NCBI RefSeq assembly: GCF_913774235.1
Contig: NZ_CAJYDW010000007.1
Coordinates: forward strand, 62,001 to 126,000
Direction: 5' to 3'
Source of the DNA: an uncultured Pseudomonas sp.
GTDB lineage: Bacteria; Pseudomonadota; Gammaproteobacteria; Pseudomonadales; Pseudomonadaceae
DNA: 64,000 nt
The position numbers and the translations under genes were made by a program. Positions within the stretch are counted from its first letter, which is position 1, and every line of letters starts with the position of its first letter. The notes under the pieces were generated by a model. That model was given only the letters and a program-made list of their open reading frames with translations, was not told where the DNA came from and ran no database searches. Shown one piece after another: positions 38,258 to 47,808 of this stretch.

Positions 38258-40150
38258 GTGCAATTAAAAAATGTCAGCGTTCGCTCGAAGCTATTCATCG
38301 GCTTCACCTTGGTCATCATTCCCACCCTGCTGGTCGCCTATAGTGGCTGGAGCGGCATCGAATCCTTGAATAGGCGCAGCACGCGCATCGAGTCCATCGA
38401 TCTGCTGGGCTTTTACAGCCGGGACATGCGTATCGAAGGCCAGGCCTTCTCCCTAGACGACACACCCGAGCAGGCAACTCTGTGGCTCAAGGCCGCGGAC
38501 CGGCTCGCCACTGAATTGCAGGATGTCGCCGCTGGCTCGAGAACACCCCGCAACCAGGAGCTTGCCCAACAGGCGCAAAAACTGCTCGAACATTATCGTG
38601 CCTTGCAGCAGGAGCGGGTAAGACTCTCGGCGGAGCAGACCAAGAGCCGCGAGGGCGGCGCCAAGATTGGCGATGACCTTACCGAACGCCTCAAGGCGCT
38701 GCTGCACGCTCAGCAAGCGGCGGAACAGGTGGCAGCCCAGCAGCAATTGAGCGAACTCTTCGCCGCCAGCCAAAAGATGCGCCTGGAATTGCGCTCTTAC
38801 AGAGCCACCCCCAATGCCGCTCAGCAGCAGCGTGTCAATCAGAGCATCGATCAGACCAGGGCTGAACTACAGGACGTAGTGAGCTACGTGCCCGCCGAGC
38901 AATTCCAGGCGGTACAGGGTCAGATCGAGGCCTATGCCCGCTATTTCGCACACCTGGTCGACCTGCAGGCGAAGGTGGCCGAGACCCGCCAGGGACTCGA
39001 CCAGGCCATCCAAAAGCTGCTGGATATCTCCAACGAGCTCAAGAACTTCCAAAGCGAGCTGCGCCGGGCCGACATGAGCAGCGCCAAGTACTCGCTGCTG
39101 GGCTGGCTACTGGCGATCATCGCGCTCAGCCTGGCCACGGCCTGGCTCATCACCCGTGCCATCGTGGGTCCCCTGCGCGAAACGATACGCCTGGTCGAGC
39201 AGGTCGCCAGCGGCGATCTGACCGCACAGGTCGCGGTCACCCGCCGCGACGAACTGGGCGTGCTCCAGTCCGCCATGCAACGCATGACCGAGAATCTGCG
39301 CACCTTGATCAGCGAACTGCGCGACGGCGTGGTGCAGATGGCCAGCGCCGCCGAAGAGCTCTCCGCCATCACCCAGCAGACCCGCACCGGCGTCACGGCA
39401 CAAAAGGTCGAGACCGAGCAGATCGCCACCGCCATGCAGCAGATGACCGCCACCATCGGCGAAGTGGCCCGCAATGCCGGGCTGGCTTCCACCTCTGCCC
39501 GGGAGGCCACCCAGAAGACCCGCGACGGCGACGCTGTGGTCAATCAAGTCGTCATACAGATCGAAGCCCTGGCCCAGGAGGTGAGTACCACCCAGGGCAC
39601 CATGGAATTGCTCAAGCAGGATGCCGATCGGATCAATGGCGTGCTGGATGTGATCAAGACGGTCGCCGAGCAGACCAACCTGCTGGCACTCAACGCCGCC
39701 ATCGAAGCCGCCCGTGCCGGCGAGGCTGGTCGCGGCTTTGCCGTGGTGGCCGACGAGGTACGTGGCCTGGCCCAGCGGACCCGCTCATCCACCGACGAGA
39801 TCGCCGGCCTGATCGCCAGCCTGCACGGCAGTACCGACCAGATGACCGCCGCCCTGGAGCGCAACATCCAGTTGACCGACAACAGCGTCGCCTTGACTCG
39901 CCAGGCCGGGACCATGCTCGGCAGCGTCAGCACCGCGGTGGGTGAGATCGAAACCATGAACGAGCAGATCGCTGCCGCGGTGGAACAGCAGAGCGCCGCC
40001 GGCGAAGACATCAGCCGCAGCGTGGTCAAGGTGCATGAGGTGACCGATCAGACCGCTGCGGCCAGCGAGGAAACCGCCCGCTCCAGCGGCGAACTGGCGC
40101 GCCTGAGTCTGCAGTTGCAGGAGTTGGCAGGCCGCTTCAAGGTCGGCTAG
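38258..40150 (+). CDS. Methyl-accepting chemotaxis protein with large helical sensor domain
   Basis: 630 residues from a GTG start with AGGA eight bases upstream. TM1 at about 12-28 and TM2 at about 277-298 enclose a roughly 245-residue, almost all-helical periplasmic domain (heptad-rich, many Gln/Ala/Leu). The size fits the helical bimodular (HBM) sensors such as McpS, which bind organic acids, better than the 150-residue four-helix type. A HAMP domain (about 300-350) and the signalling hairpin tip [32 protein letters not shown] follow. No C-terminal CheR pentapeptide is present. Ligand unknown. It overlaps the convergent gene by 4 bp. Confidence 0.93.
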   Translation: MQLKNVSVRSKLFIGFTLVIIPTLLVAYSGWSGIESLNRRSTRIESIDLLGFYSRDMRIEGQAFSLDDTPEQATLWLKAADRLATELQDVAAGSRTPRNQELAQQAQKLLEHYRALQQERVRLSAEQTKSREGGAKIGDDLTERLKALLHAQQAAEQVAAQQQLSELFAASQKMRLELRSYRATPNAAQQQRVNQSIDQTRAELQDVVSYVPAEQFQAVQGQIEAYARYFAHLVDLQAKVAETRQGLDQAIQKLLDISNELKNFQSELRRADMSSAKYSLLGWLLAIIALSLATAWLITRAIVGPLRETIRLVEQVASGDLTAQVAVTRRDELGVLQSAMQRMTENLRTLISELRDGVVQMASAAEELSAITQQTRTGVTAQKVETEQIATAMQQMTATIGEVARNAGLASTSAREATQKTRDGDAVVNQVVIQIEALAQEVSTTQGTMELLKQDADRINGVLDVIKTVAEQTNLLALNAAIEAARAGEAGRGFAVVADEVRGLAQRTRSSTDEIAGLIASLHGSTDQMTAALERNIQLTDNSVALTRQAGTMLGSVSTAVGEIETMNEQIAAAVEQQSAAGEDISRSVVKVHEVTDQTAAASEETARSSGELARLSLQLQELAGRFKVG

Positions 40151-40707
40151 ATCAGGCCGGCGGCCAGGGGCTCCTGCACCTGCAGCCGCGGCCAACGCTC
40201 GAGCCAGCCCTTGGTGGCCAGGCGCTGGCGAAAGGCCGCGGGGCGCGGACGCCAGGGATTGAGCGTGAGGTGCAGGGCGAACAGCCCGGACTGCGCGAAG
40301 GGGCTGACCATCTCGATCTGGCCAGCTGCAGTCAGGCGGGCGGCCAGTGCCGATTCAACCTCGACCCAGTAGCGCATGGCATCGACACTGCTCGAATAAA
40401 GAGCGTCATCGTTGCGCTGATGCATGGCCGCCTGATTACGTACCGACCAGGGCCAACCAGGCGCTCTTTCGCTCAAAGCCCTCTCGATATCCCTATCCCG
40501 CTCGGGTCGACAGTCGACCGGATCGAAATAGATGACGTCCAGATCCGCCAGCGGGGTTGGCTCGGGATAGCCATGCAGACGATCCCAAACCAGGTTGCGC
40601 ACGAAGCCAGCGGCTAGCCAGGCGTCCGGCAACTGCAGGTCGGCCAGCACGGCGAGCAGCCGGCATCGAACCGGATCCTCGGCGAGCCAGGTCGTGAGGC
40701 GCTGCAT
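40147..40707 (-). CDS. Nucleotidyltransferase family protein (DUF925/NTP_transf_6)
   Basis: 186 residues. The sequence [15 protein letters not shown]...[10 protein letters not shown] with the spaced acidic residues and the later [33 protein letters not shown] segments matches a small nucleotidyltransferase-superfamily group whose substrate is unknown. It is cytoplasmic with no other domain. Gene ends four bases inside the chemoreceptor gene on the opposite strand. Upstream lies a 250-bp non-coding stretch with repeat fragments. Confidence 0.8.
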   Translation of the reverse strand: MQRLTTWLAEDPVRCRLLAVLADLQLPDAWLAAGFVRNLVWDRLHGYPEPTPLADLDVIYFDPVDCRPERDRDIERALSERAPGWPWSVRNQAAMHQRNDDALYSSSVDAMRYWVEVESALAARLTAAGQIEMVSPFAQSGLFALHLTLNPWRPRPAAFRQRLATKGWLERWPRLQVQEPLAAGLI

Positions 40708-40839
40708 GGCTGCCCTCCCCTCAGAGCCCGTTCAAAGACTGTTACGCGTCGGCCAAACGGCGTTGAAAATAACTTCAGATGCTCATTTACCCTAAGTAAA
40801 TTCGCACGCGAGCCCGGTCCGCTTCCTCAGGCATTTGCT

Positions 40840-40925
40840 TCGCTGGCGCTCACCCTTCGGGCCAGCCTTTAGCTGTTACTCCCGCTGGTCGTTGCGCCTT
40901 GTTTGGCTCTAGCTCGCGAGCCTTT
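40840..40925. repeat. Fragment of the ntrC-downstream repeat element
   Basis: GCTTCGCTGGCGCTCACCCT, TTCGGGCCAGCCTTTAGCTG and TTACTCCCGCTGG resemble 27820-27870 with small indels. No gene is seen in 40708-40958. Confidence 0.6.
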
Positions 40926-40958
40926 GAACAGGCTCTTTGAGAAGACAGCCTACCCCGC

Positions 40959-43283
40959 TCAGGCCACCGAGGCGATACGGTTGCCGGCGCTAGCCTTCTC
41001 GACCTTGATGGCGACGAACTTGGAGGTGGGCGTGAAGCTGCCCTCGCCATAGCTCTCCAGGGGCACCAGCGGGTTGGTCTCCGGGTAGTAGCCCGCGGCC
41101 TGGCCGACCGGGATGTCGAACGGCAGCGCAGTGAAGCCGCGGACCCGACGCTCGATGCCGTCGTCCCACAGGGCCACCAGGTCCACCTTCTCGCCGGCGG
41201 CCACGCCCAGGCGATCCAGGTCGGCCTGGTTGACGAAGACCACGTCGCGCTGGCCCTTCACGCCGCGGTAGCGGTCGTCCAGGCTGTAGACGGTGGTGTT
41301 GTACTGGTCGTGGGATCTCATGGTCTGCAGGATCAGGTCCGGCTTGATGCCCTGGCGACGCACCGCATCCGGCAGCAGATCATGCAGCAGCGCGTTGGCG
41401 GCGAAGTTGGCCTTGCCGGTGGCGGTGTTCCACTCCCGGCGCCCAGCCTTGTTGCCCAGGTAGAAGCCACCCGGCTCCTGCAGACGGGCGTTGAAGTCCT
41501 GGAAGCCGGGGATGACGTCGGCGATCAGGTCGCGAATGCGGTCGTAGTCCTCGATCAGCCAGTCCCAGTCCACCGGGTGGTTGCCCAGGGTGGCCTTGGC
41601 GATACCGGCGACGATGGCCGGCTCGGACTTCATCTGCGCCGACAGCGGCTTCAGGATGCCGGCCGAGGCGTGCACCATGCTGAAGCTGTCTTCCACGGTG
41701 ATGGCCTGCTTGCCGCCCTTCTGCACGTCCAGCTCGGTACGGCCCAGGCAGGGCAGGATCAGCGCCTGCCGACCGGTCACCAGATGGCTGCGGTTGAGCT
41801 TGGTGGCGATGTGCACGGTCAGGTTGCACTGGCGCAGCGCCTTGTGGGTGCGCGGGGTATCCGGGGTGGCCTGGGCGAAGTTGCCGCCGAGACCGATGAA
41901 CACCTTGGCCTGGCCCTGCTCCATGGCGGCGATGGCCTCCACGGTATTGTGGCCGCGCTCGCGCGGCGGCTCGAAGGCGAAGCGCTTGGCCAGGGCGTCG
42001 CTGAGCCAGACCGGGGCCTTCTCGTCGATGCCCATGGTGCGGTCACCCTGGACGTTGCTGTGGCCACGTACCGGGCAGAGGCCGGCGCCGGGCTTGCCGA
42101 TCTGGCCGCAGAGCAGTTGCAGGTTGGCGATCTCCTGCACCGTGGCCACCGAGTGGCGGTGCTGGGTGATGCCCATGGCCCAGCAGATGATGACCTTGTC
42201 GGCCTTGGCGTACATACGCGCGGCCTGCTCGATGTCGTGCAGCGACAACCCCGACTGGCGCTCGATCAGCTCCCAGGAAGTGGCATCCACCTGGGCCAGG
42301 TAGTCGTCCACGCCCTGGGTGTGCTCGGCGATGAAGGCGTGGTCGAAGACCCGCTTGCCGCCCTTGGCCGCCGCTTCGCGCTCCCACTGCAGCAGGTACT
42401 TGGCGATGCCACGCAGGGCCGCCATGTCGCCGCCCAGGGCCGGACGGAAGTAGGCGGTGTTGGTCGGCCGCGAGTCGTTGGTGAGCATCTCCAGCGGACT
42501 CTGCGGATGCTGGAAGCGCTCCAGACCGCGCTCCTTGAGCGGATTGAAGCAGACCACCTGGGCGCCGCGCTTCACCGCGTTGCGCAACACCTCGATCATG
42601 CGCGGATGGTTGGTACCGGGGTTCTGGCCGATGACGAAGATGGCGTCGGCGTGCTCCAGGTCGTGATAGGTCACGGTGCCCTTGCCGACGCCGATGCTGC
42701 GGCCCAGGCCGACACCGCTGGCCTCGTGGCACATGTTCGAGCAGTCGGGGAAGTTGTTGGTGCCGTAGGCGCGCACGAACAGCTGATAGAGGAAGGCCGC
42801 CTCGTTGCTGGCGCGGCCGGAGGTGTAGAACTCGGCCTCGTCGGGGCTGGCCAGGGCCTTGAGCTCCTTGGCGATCAGCGCGAAGGCGGCGTCCCAGGCG
42901 ATGGGCACGTAGCGATCGGTGGCCGCGTCATAGCGCAGCGGCTCGGTCAGCCGGCCCTGATATTCGAGCCAGTAGTCGCTCTGCTCCAGCAGCGAGGTCA
43001 CGCTGTGGCGAGCGAAGAAGGTCGCGTCGACGCGGCGCTTGGTGGCCTCCCAGTTGACCGCCTTGGCGCCGTTCTCGCAGAACTTCACCAGGCCGTTCTC
43101 CGGCGCCTCGCCCCAGGCGCAGCCGGGGCAGTCGAAGCCATGGTCCTGGTTGGTCTTGAGCAGCGTACGCAGATTCTTGAAGGCGTTGCCGCTGTCGAGC
43201 CAGAAGTGCACCACGCTCTTCAGGGCGCCCCAGCCGGCGGCGGGGCCTTGATAGGGTTTGAAGGACTGCTGAGGTTTGTTCAT
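40959..43283 (-). CDS. FdhF/YdeP-like molybdopterin oxidoreductase, paralogue 2
   Basis: 774 residues, same family as the protein at 30131-32479. It shares the N-terminal Cys cluster (FDCPGCAWGEAPENGLVKFC), YGTNNFPDCSNMCHEASG, IGQNPGTNHPRMI, WAMGITQHRHSVATVQE and RSHDQYNTTVYSLDDRYRGVKGQRD. Start MNKPQQSFKPYQGPAAGWGA at 43283 aligns with paralogue 1. It lies 16 bp after fdhD, whose product sulfurates the Mo cofactor of formate dehydrogenases, so it is the likelier of the two to need FdhD. Cytoplasmic, no selenocysteine codon. Physiological substrate unknown; formate or a stress-related substrate are options. Confidence 0.9.
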   Translation of the reverse strand: MNKPQQSFKPYQGPAAGWGALKSVVHFWLDSGNAFKNLRTLLKTNQDHGFDCPGCAWGEAPENGLVKFCENGAKAVNWEATKRRVDATFFARHSVTSLLEQSDYWLEYQGRLTEPLRYDAATDRYVPIAWDAAFALIAKELKALASPDEAEFYTSGRASNEAAFLYQLFVRAYGTNNFPDCSNMCHEASGVGLGRSIGVGKGTVTYHDLEHADAIFVIGQNPGTNHPRMIEVLRNAVKRGAQVVCFNPLKERGLERFQHPQSPLEMLTNDSRPTNTAYFRPALGGDMAALRGIAKYLLQWEREAAAKGGKRVFDHAFIAEHTQGVDDYLAQVDATSWELIERQSGLSLHDIEQAARMYAKADKVIICWAMGITQHRHSVATVQEIANLQLLCGQIGKPGAGLCPVRGHSNVQGDRTMGIDEKAPVWLSDALAKRFAFEPPRERGHNTVEAIAAMEQGQAKVFIGLGGNFAQATPDTPRTHKALRQCNLTVHIATKLNRSHLVTGRQALILPCLGRTELDVQKGGKQAITVEDSFSMVHASAGILKPLSAQMKSEPAIVAGIAKATLGNHPVDWDWLIEDYDRIRDLIADVIPGFQDFNARLQEPGGFYLGNKAGRREWNTATGKANFAANALLHDLLPDAVRRQGIKPDLILQTMRSHDQYNTTVYSLDDRYRGVKGQRDVVFVNQADLDRLGVAAGEKVDLVALWDDGIERRVRGFTALPFDIPVGQAAGYYPETNPLVPLESYGEGSFTPTSKFVAIKVEKASAGNRIASVA

Positions 43284-43299
43284 GGCGATTCCCGTGGGA

Positions 43300-44115
43300 T
43301 CAAGGGGCCACCGGCGCCGGGGCATAGACCCGCGGAGGCGACCGGTGCGGCAGGTGGATCAGGTTGAGACGATGGCGACGCGCCCACTCCACGGCCAGCC
43401 CAGTGGGCGCCGACAGCGTGATGAGGGTGGCAAGTCCGGCCCGCACCGCCTTATGGATGAGTTCGAGGCTGCAGCGACTGGTGACCACCACGCAGCCCTC
43501 GCGCACCGGCTGGCGCTGGCGCAGCAGGGCGCCGATCAGCTTGTCCAGGGCGTTGTGGCGGCCGATGTCCTCGCGGCACAGGGTCAGTTCGCCCTGGCCA
43601 TCGATGAACAGCGCGGCGTGCACCGCGCCGCTGCGCTGACCGAGATCCTGGGCGGCATCGATGCGCTGGCGCAGGTCGTGCAAATGGGCGGCCGGTGGCA
43701 GGGGCACCTTGCGCAGTCGATCCAGCTGCGGCAGCGCCTGTTCCAGGGCCTCGACCCCGCACAGGCCGCAGCCGCTGGTACCGGCCAGTTGGCGACGCTG
43801 CTGCTTGAGCGCCCAGAAGGTACGGCTGCTGATCTCGACATCGACGTTGAGGGCTTCGCCAACCCGGCGCACCTGGATGCCATAGATGTCGTCGATGGCA
43901 TCGACGATACCCGCACTGAGGCTGAAACCGACCACATAGTCTTCCACGTAGGCCGGGGTCGCCATCATCACCGCATGGCTGATGCCGTTGTAGGCGATGG
44001 CCAGCGCCACCTCCTCGGCCAGCGGCTGTTCGCCACGCACGGCGGGCTGCTCCAGCTCGGCGAAGGCATAGCCGGCGGGCAGCGGGGCGACAGGACCTGG
44101 CGATTCCTGGGACAT
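43300..44115 (-). CDS. fdhD: Formate dehydrogenase accessory sulfurtransferase FdhD
   Basis: 271 residues from ATG 44115. FdhD passes sulfur from IscS to the bis-MGD cofactor of formate dehydrogenase. The persulfide loop Cys-Gly-Leu-Cys (TSGCGLCGVEALEQ), CREDIGRHNALDKLIGALL, VTSRCSLELIHKAV and SAPTGLAVEWA are all present. The overlapping GTG 30 bases upstream is less likely. It is followed after 16 bp by its client candidate, forming an operon, and preceded by a LysR regulator in the same direction 94 bp away. Confidence 0.95.
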   Translation of the reverse strand: MSQESPGPVAPLPAGYAFAELEQPAVRGEQPLAEEVALAIAYNGISHAVMMATPAYVEDYVVGFSLSAGIVDAIDDIYGIQVRRVGEALNVDVEISSRTFWALKQQRRQLAGTSGCGLCGVEALEQALPQLDRLRKVPLPPAAHLHDLRQRIDAAQDLGQRSGAVHAALFIDGQGELTLCREDIGRHNALDKLIGALLRQRQPVREGCVVVTSRCSLELIHKAVRAGLATLITLSAPTGLAVEWARRHRLNLIHLPHRSPPRVYAPAPVAP

Positions 44116-44209
44116 GGGCGAAAACGACCTGCGGCGGTTTGACACAGATCAAAGATTAACCAGCACATCCCGGGGCGTCTAATCGCTATGACCGATGCTT
44201 TGATAAGCG

Positions 44210-45103
44210 CTATCTATCACTCTCGGCGTAGAGCGCCTTGATCGCCTGGAAGCAGGCATCGGCGACCGCCAGTCGGGGTTCGGTCCGACGAATGAGCAGG
44301 CCCAGGGGCGTCAGGGTGCGGGCCGTATCGATGGGGATCAGCCGCGCATGGGGGGTGAGGCGGTCGAAACCGCCGGCCAGGGGCACCACGGCGCAGCAGA
44401 GGCCGGCATTGACCGCCTGCAGCAGCAGATAGACGGCATCGGTCTCCAGTAACGGTTGCGGCGTCAGCCCCAGGCTGCGAAAGCCATGATCCACCGACTG
44501 GCGGAAATGCATGGCACCGGTGAGCAGCCCCAGGGGCAGCTCGGCCACCGCCTGCCAATCCAGCGCGGTCTGCGCGAAGGCGAAATGGCGCTCGTCATAG
44601 AGCAAGCCCATGCGCGTCTCGGTCAGGATGAGGCTGTCGAAGCGGGCCGGGTCCAGGTGCTCCAGATAGGAGATGCCCAGCTCCAGGCGATTGCTGGCCA
44701 CGGCTTCGAGGATGCGCTCGGTGCTCAGCACCTGCAGCTGGAAATGCAGCTTGGGATGCAACTGGCGCAGGTGCTGGAGCAACGGCATGGGATCGAAGCT
44801 GGCCAGGGGTACCAGACCGACCCTCAGGGTGCCCACCAACTGTCCCTGGAAGGCCTGGGCTTCGGCATAGAGGCCATCGTGGGCGGCCATCAGGGTGCGC
44901 GCCCAGGCGAGGATGCGCTGGCCGGCTTCGGTGAACCCTTCGAAACGCTGACCGCGCCTTACCAGTTCCACCCCCAGCTCATCCTCCAGGCCACGCAGGC
45001 GCATGGACAGGGTCGGCTGGGTCACATGGCAGCGCGCCGCCGCCTGGCCGAAATGCCGCGTCTCGTCCAGGGCGATGAGAAAGCGCAGTTGTTTGATATC
45101 CAC
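44210..45103 (-). CDS. LysR-family transcriptional regulator
   Basis: 297 residues from a GTG start (MDIKQLRFLIALDETRHFGQAAARCHVTQPTLSMRLRGLEDELGVELVRR...). The winged helix-turn-helix covers about 1-60 and the periplasmic-binding-like effector domain the rest (VGLVPLASFDPMP..., ISYLEHL). The same gene sits next to fdhD and the oxidoreductase in P. aeruginosa, so they are its likely targets, though it is transcribed in the same direction rather than divergently. The effector is unknown. Confidence 0.9.
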   Translation of the reverse strand: MDIKQLRFLIALDETRHFGQAAARCHVTQPTLSMRLRGLEDELGVELVRRGQRFEGFTEAGQRILAWARTLMAAHDGLYAEAQAFQGQLVGTLRVGLVPLASFDPMPLLQHLRQLHPKLHFQLQVLSTERILEAVASNRLELGISYLEHLDPARFDSLILTETRMGLLYDERHFAFAQTALDWQAVAELPLGLLTGAMHFRQSVDHGFRSLGLTPQPLLETDAVYLLLQAVNAGLCCAVVPLAGGFDRLTPHARLIPIDTARTLTPLGLLIRRTEPRLAVADACFQAIKALYAESDR

Positions 45104-45130
45104 CGATCTACTCCGCTCTCGCCTGCTTTA

Positions 45131-45165
45131 CCCCCTCTCCCCCTGGGAGAGGGCCGGGGTGAGGG
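45131..45165. repeat. CCCTCTCCCC...GGGAGAGGG intergenic repeat, copy 2
   Basis: CCCCCTCTCCCCCTGGGAGA followed by GGGCCGGGGTGAGGG, the same unit as 18059-18091. It lies just after the yrfG stop and may serve as a weak hairpin end. Confidence 0.75.
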
Positions 45166-45172
45166 TCTCTCT

Positions 45173-45832
45173 TCAAGCGGGCAGTATCTCCCGATAATCC
45201 CTTACCGCCGCGAACTCCTCGCTGTCCTTGGGCCCGCGGCGGCTGTCCGGCTCGTGGATCGCCAGCAGGTGGGCGACGCCATAGTCACGGGCGCTGCGCA
45301 GGATCGGCAGGTTGTCGTCGATGAACAGGGTCCGCGCCGGATCGAAGGCGAAGTCGGCCTGCAGGGCGTGCCAGAACTGCTGCTCCTCCTTGGGGAAGCC
45401 GTAGTCGTGGGAGCTGATCAGCCGGTCGAAATAGGGCGCCAGCTCGATACGTTCCAATTTCAGCGACAGCGAATCGCGGTGGGCATTGGTGATCAGCGCC
45501 ACGCGCTTGCCGGCGCGCTGCAGGGCGGCGAGAAAGGTGTCGGCGTCGGGCCGCAGCGCGATCAGGTGGGCGACCTCTTCCTTGAGCTCGCGCATGGAAA
45601 AGCCCAGTTCGGCGCTCCAGAAGTCCAGGCAGTACCAGGTCAGCTTGCCCTGGTGGCTGAGGAACAGCGGCTCCAGCTCGGCCTTGGCCAGCGCCAGGGA
45701 CTGGCCGTGGCGCTCGGCGTAGCGCTGCGGCAGGTACTCCAGCCAGAAATGGTTGTCGAAGTGCAGATCGAGCAGGGTGCCGTCCATGTCCAACAACACG
45801 GTATCGATACGGCTCCAGTCGAGAGGGGTCAT
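45173..45832 (-). CDS. yrfG: HAD-superfamily GMP/IMP 5'-nucleotidase YrfG
   Basis: 219 residues. HAD motifs are DTVLLDMDGTLLDL (nucleophile Asp), VALITNAHRDS, PKEEQQFW (Lys) and TLFIDDNLPIL. The length and sequence match YrfG, which hydrolyses GMP and IMP to nucleosides. Divergent from nudE with a 63-bp gap, as in many gammaproteobacteria where yrfG and nudE are neighbours. Cytoplasmic. Confidence 0.9.
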   Translation of the reverse strand: MTPLDWSRIDTVLLDMDGTLLDLHFDNHFWLEYLPQRYAERHGQSLALAKAELEPLFLSHQGKLTWYCLDFWSAELGFSMRELKEEVAHLIALRPDADTFLAALQRAGKRVALITNAHRDSLSLKLERIELAPYFDRLISSHDYGFPKEEQQFWHALQADFAFDPARTLFIDDNLPILRSARDYGVAHLLAIHEPDSRRGPKDSEEFAAVRDYREILPA

Positions 45833-45895
45833 GGTGACTCCGGATCATGTAACAGGCGGGTTATCATACCCGTCCGCCCAGCCGAGGAGCCGTCC

Positions 45896-46462
45896 ATGCG
45901 CCAGAAACCCACTGTCCTCGCCCGACAGATCGTGGCCAAGAGCCGCCTGTTCACCGTCGAGGAGATGCAGTTGCGCTTCGCCAACGGCGAGGAACGCACC
46001 TACGAGCGCCTGGCCAACAAAGGCACCGGCCATGGTGCGGTGATAGTGGTGGCCATGCCGGACGCCAACCGCGCCCTGCTCATCGAGGAATACTGCGGCG
46101 GCGTGGAAGACTACGAGCTGTCCCTGCCCAAGGGCCTGGTGGAGCCGGGCGAAGAGATCCTCGATGCCGCCAATCGCGAACTCAAGGAAGAAGCCGGCTT
46201 CGGCGCCCATAAGCTGGAATACCTCACCGCCCTGTCGCTGAGCCCCGGCTACATGAGCCAGCGCATCCACGTGGTGCTGGCCCGCGACCTCTATCCCGAG
46301 CGCCTGCCGGGCGACGAACCCGAGCCCATCGAAGTCAGCAGCGTCGACCTGCGCGAACTGTCGCAACTGGTGCAGAATCCGCGCTTTTCCGAAGGCCGGG
46401 CCCTGGCCGCCCTCTACCTGGTGCGCGACCTGCTCACCCAACGCGGAGAACTGCCGGCATGA
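45896..46462 (+). CDS. nudE: ADP compounds hydrolase NudE
   Basis: 188 residues. Nudix hydrolase acting on ADP-ribose, NADH and Ap3A. The Nudix box is GLVEPGEEILDAANRELKEEAGFG, preceded by the IEEYCGGVEDYELSLPKG segment typical of NudE. GAGGAGC precedes ATG 45896. It overlaps cysQ by four bases (ATGA), so the two nucleotide-clearing enzymes are co-translated. Confidence 0.94.
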   Translation: MRQKPTVLARQIVAKSRLFTVEEMQLRFANGEERTYERLANKGTGHGAVIVVAMPDANRALLIEEYCGGVEDYELSLPKGLVEPGEEILDAANRELKEEAGFGAHKLEYLTALSLSPGYMSQRIHVVLARDLYPERLPGDEPEPIEVSSVDLRELSQLVQNPRFSEGRALAALYLVRDLLTQRGELPA

Positions 46463-47292
46463 TGGCGCCCGTTTCCATTACCGCGCCGCTGGTGCTCAAC
46501 GTCATCGACCTGGTACGCCAGGCGGGTGCGGCCACCCTACCCTTCTGGCGCCAGGGCGTGGCGGTGCGGCAGAAGAGCGACGACTCGCCGGTGACCGCCG
46601 CCGATCTCGCCGCCCACCGGGTGCTGGCCGAGGGTCTGGCACGCCTGACCCCGGACGTGCCGGTGCTGTCGGAAGAAGCCTGCGACATCCCCTTCGCGGC
46701 GCGCAGCGCCTGGGACGTCTGGTGGGTGGTCGACCCCCTGGACGGCACCAAGGAATTCATCGACGGCAGCGAGGAATTCACCGTCAACGTGGCCTTGGTC
46801 GAACGGGGCCAGGTGATCTTCGGCGTGGTCGGCATTCCCACCCGGGACGTCTGCTTCAGCGGCGGCCGCGAACTGGGTGCCTTCCGTATCCAGGGCGAAG
46901 ATGGCGTCGAGATCGGCGTGCGCCAGCAGCCGGAAGAGGCCTTCACCGTGGTCGCCAGCCGCCGCCACAGCAGCCCGGCGCAGCAGCGCTTGCTGGAGGA
47001 GCTGGGCAGCACCCTGGGTGAACCCAAGCTGGTCAGCGTCGGCAGCTCGCTCAAGTTCTGCCTCCTGGCCGAAGGCCTGGCCGACTTCTATCCCCGGCTC
47101 GCCCCCACCTCCCAGTGGGACACCGCCGCCGCCCAGGGCGTACTGGAAGGCGCCGGCGGCGAGGTCCTGACCCTGGACGGCCAGCCCCTCACCTACGAGA
47201 TGCGCGAGTCCTTCCTCAACCCGCACTTCCTCGCCCTGCCCCGCGAGGCCGACTGGCGCGCAGCGGCCCTTGAGCTCGCCCGCCAAGGCTGA
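46459..47292 (+). CDS. cysQ: 3'(2'),5'-bisphosphate nucleotidase CysQ
   Basis: 277 residues. CysQ removes the 3'-phosphate of PAP (and PAPS), clearing a by-product of sulfate assimilation. Inositol-phosphatase-fold metal motifs are present: SEE near residue 72, WVVDPLDGTKEF and QWDTAAAQGVLEGAGG. The start could equally be the second ATG at 46462. It is cytoplasmic or membrane-associated and cotranscribed with nudE. Confidence 0.94.
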   Translation: MMAPVSITAPLVLNVIDLVRQAGAATLPFWRQGVAVRQKSDDSPVTAADLAAHRVLAEGLARLTPDVPVLSEEACDIPFAARSAWDVWWVVDPLDGTKEFIDGSEEFTVNVALVERGQVIFGVVGIPTRDVCFSGGRELGAFRIQGEDGVEIGVRQQPEEAFTVVASRRHSSPAQQRLLEELGSTLGEPKLVSVGSSLKFCLLAEGLADFYPRLAPTSQWDTAAAQGVLEGAGGEVLTLDGQPLTYEMRESFLNPHFLALPREADWRAAALELARQG

Positions 47293-47328
47293 CCGCGTTA
47301 ACGCGGCACTCCGACGGCGACCGCCCCG

Positions 47329-47382
47329 CTAGGTTCTGTACGAAAAGTCGCCGAGCGCAGGCATTTTTCGTACAGAACCTAG
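47329..47382. repeat. Perfect 18-bp inverted repeat, possible minimal transposon relic
   Basis: CTAGGTTCTGTACGAAAA (47329-47346) and its exact complement (47365-47382) flank 18 bases. The outermost bases are CTAG on both sides, a typical target of IS5-type elements, and GGTTCTGTACG...  looks like an IS end, so this may be a minimal MITE or IS footprint. It could equally act as a terminator between convergent cysQ and yeeE. The stop codon of the next gene lies inside it. Confidence 0.65.
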
Positions 47383-47804
47383 TCGCCAGTCGACCGCCGT
47401 TTCGAAACCTGCTCGAAGACCCACCTGCCGACCAGCATCGCCAGCAGGAACAGCGCCCCCTGGGGTGAGGCGCTGCCCAGCAGGACCACTGCCGGCCCCG
47501 GGCAGATGCCGGCCAAGCCCCAGCCAATCCCGAAGAGGGCAGCGCCCACCAACAGGCGACGGTCGATGAGCTGGGCCGTCGGTAGCTGCATGGGCTGATC
47601 CAGCAGCGTACGACCGCGCTGACGCGCCAGCCAGTAGGCGGGCACTGCCACGGCCAAGGCACCGAGCATCACCAGCGCCAGGTTGGGTGACCAGTTGCCG
47701 GTGACGTCGAGAAAACTCAGCACCTGGCTGGGCTGGCTCATGCCGGACAGCAACAGGCCCCAGCCGAAGACCAGTCCGCAGACGAAGGCGATAGCGGTAA
47801 TCAT
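47379..47804 (-). CDS. YeeE/YedE-type sulfur transporter half, part 2
   Basis: 141 residues, with four hydrophobic segments. The conserved repeats FGWGLLLSGMSQPSQVLSFLD and FGIGWGLAGICPGPAVVLLG identify the DUF395/YeeE-YedE family, which carries thiosulfate or related sulfur compounds through the inner membrane via conserved Cys residues. The family's full-length form is about twice as long; here it is two adjacent half-genes four bases apart. The TAG stop lies inside an 18-bp inverted repeat, so the C-terminus (SKRRSTGD) may have been altered by its insertion. Confidence 0.88.
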   Translation of the reverse strand: MITAIAFVCGLVFGWGLLLSGMSQPSQVLSFLDVTGNWSPNLALVMLGALAVAVPAYWLARQRGRTLLDQPMQLPTAQLIDRRLLVGAALFGIGWGLAGICPGPAVVLLGSASPQGALFLLAMLVGRWVFEQVSKRRSTGD

Positions 47805-47808
47805 GGCG

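Noticed and set aside
38098-38343. Small gene of 81 codons before the chemoreceptor
   Set aside because: It overlaps the first 86 bases of the receptor gene in another frame, has no ribosome site, and spans the direct repeats and promoter.
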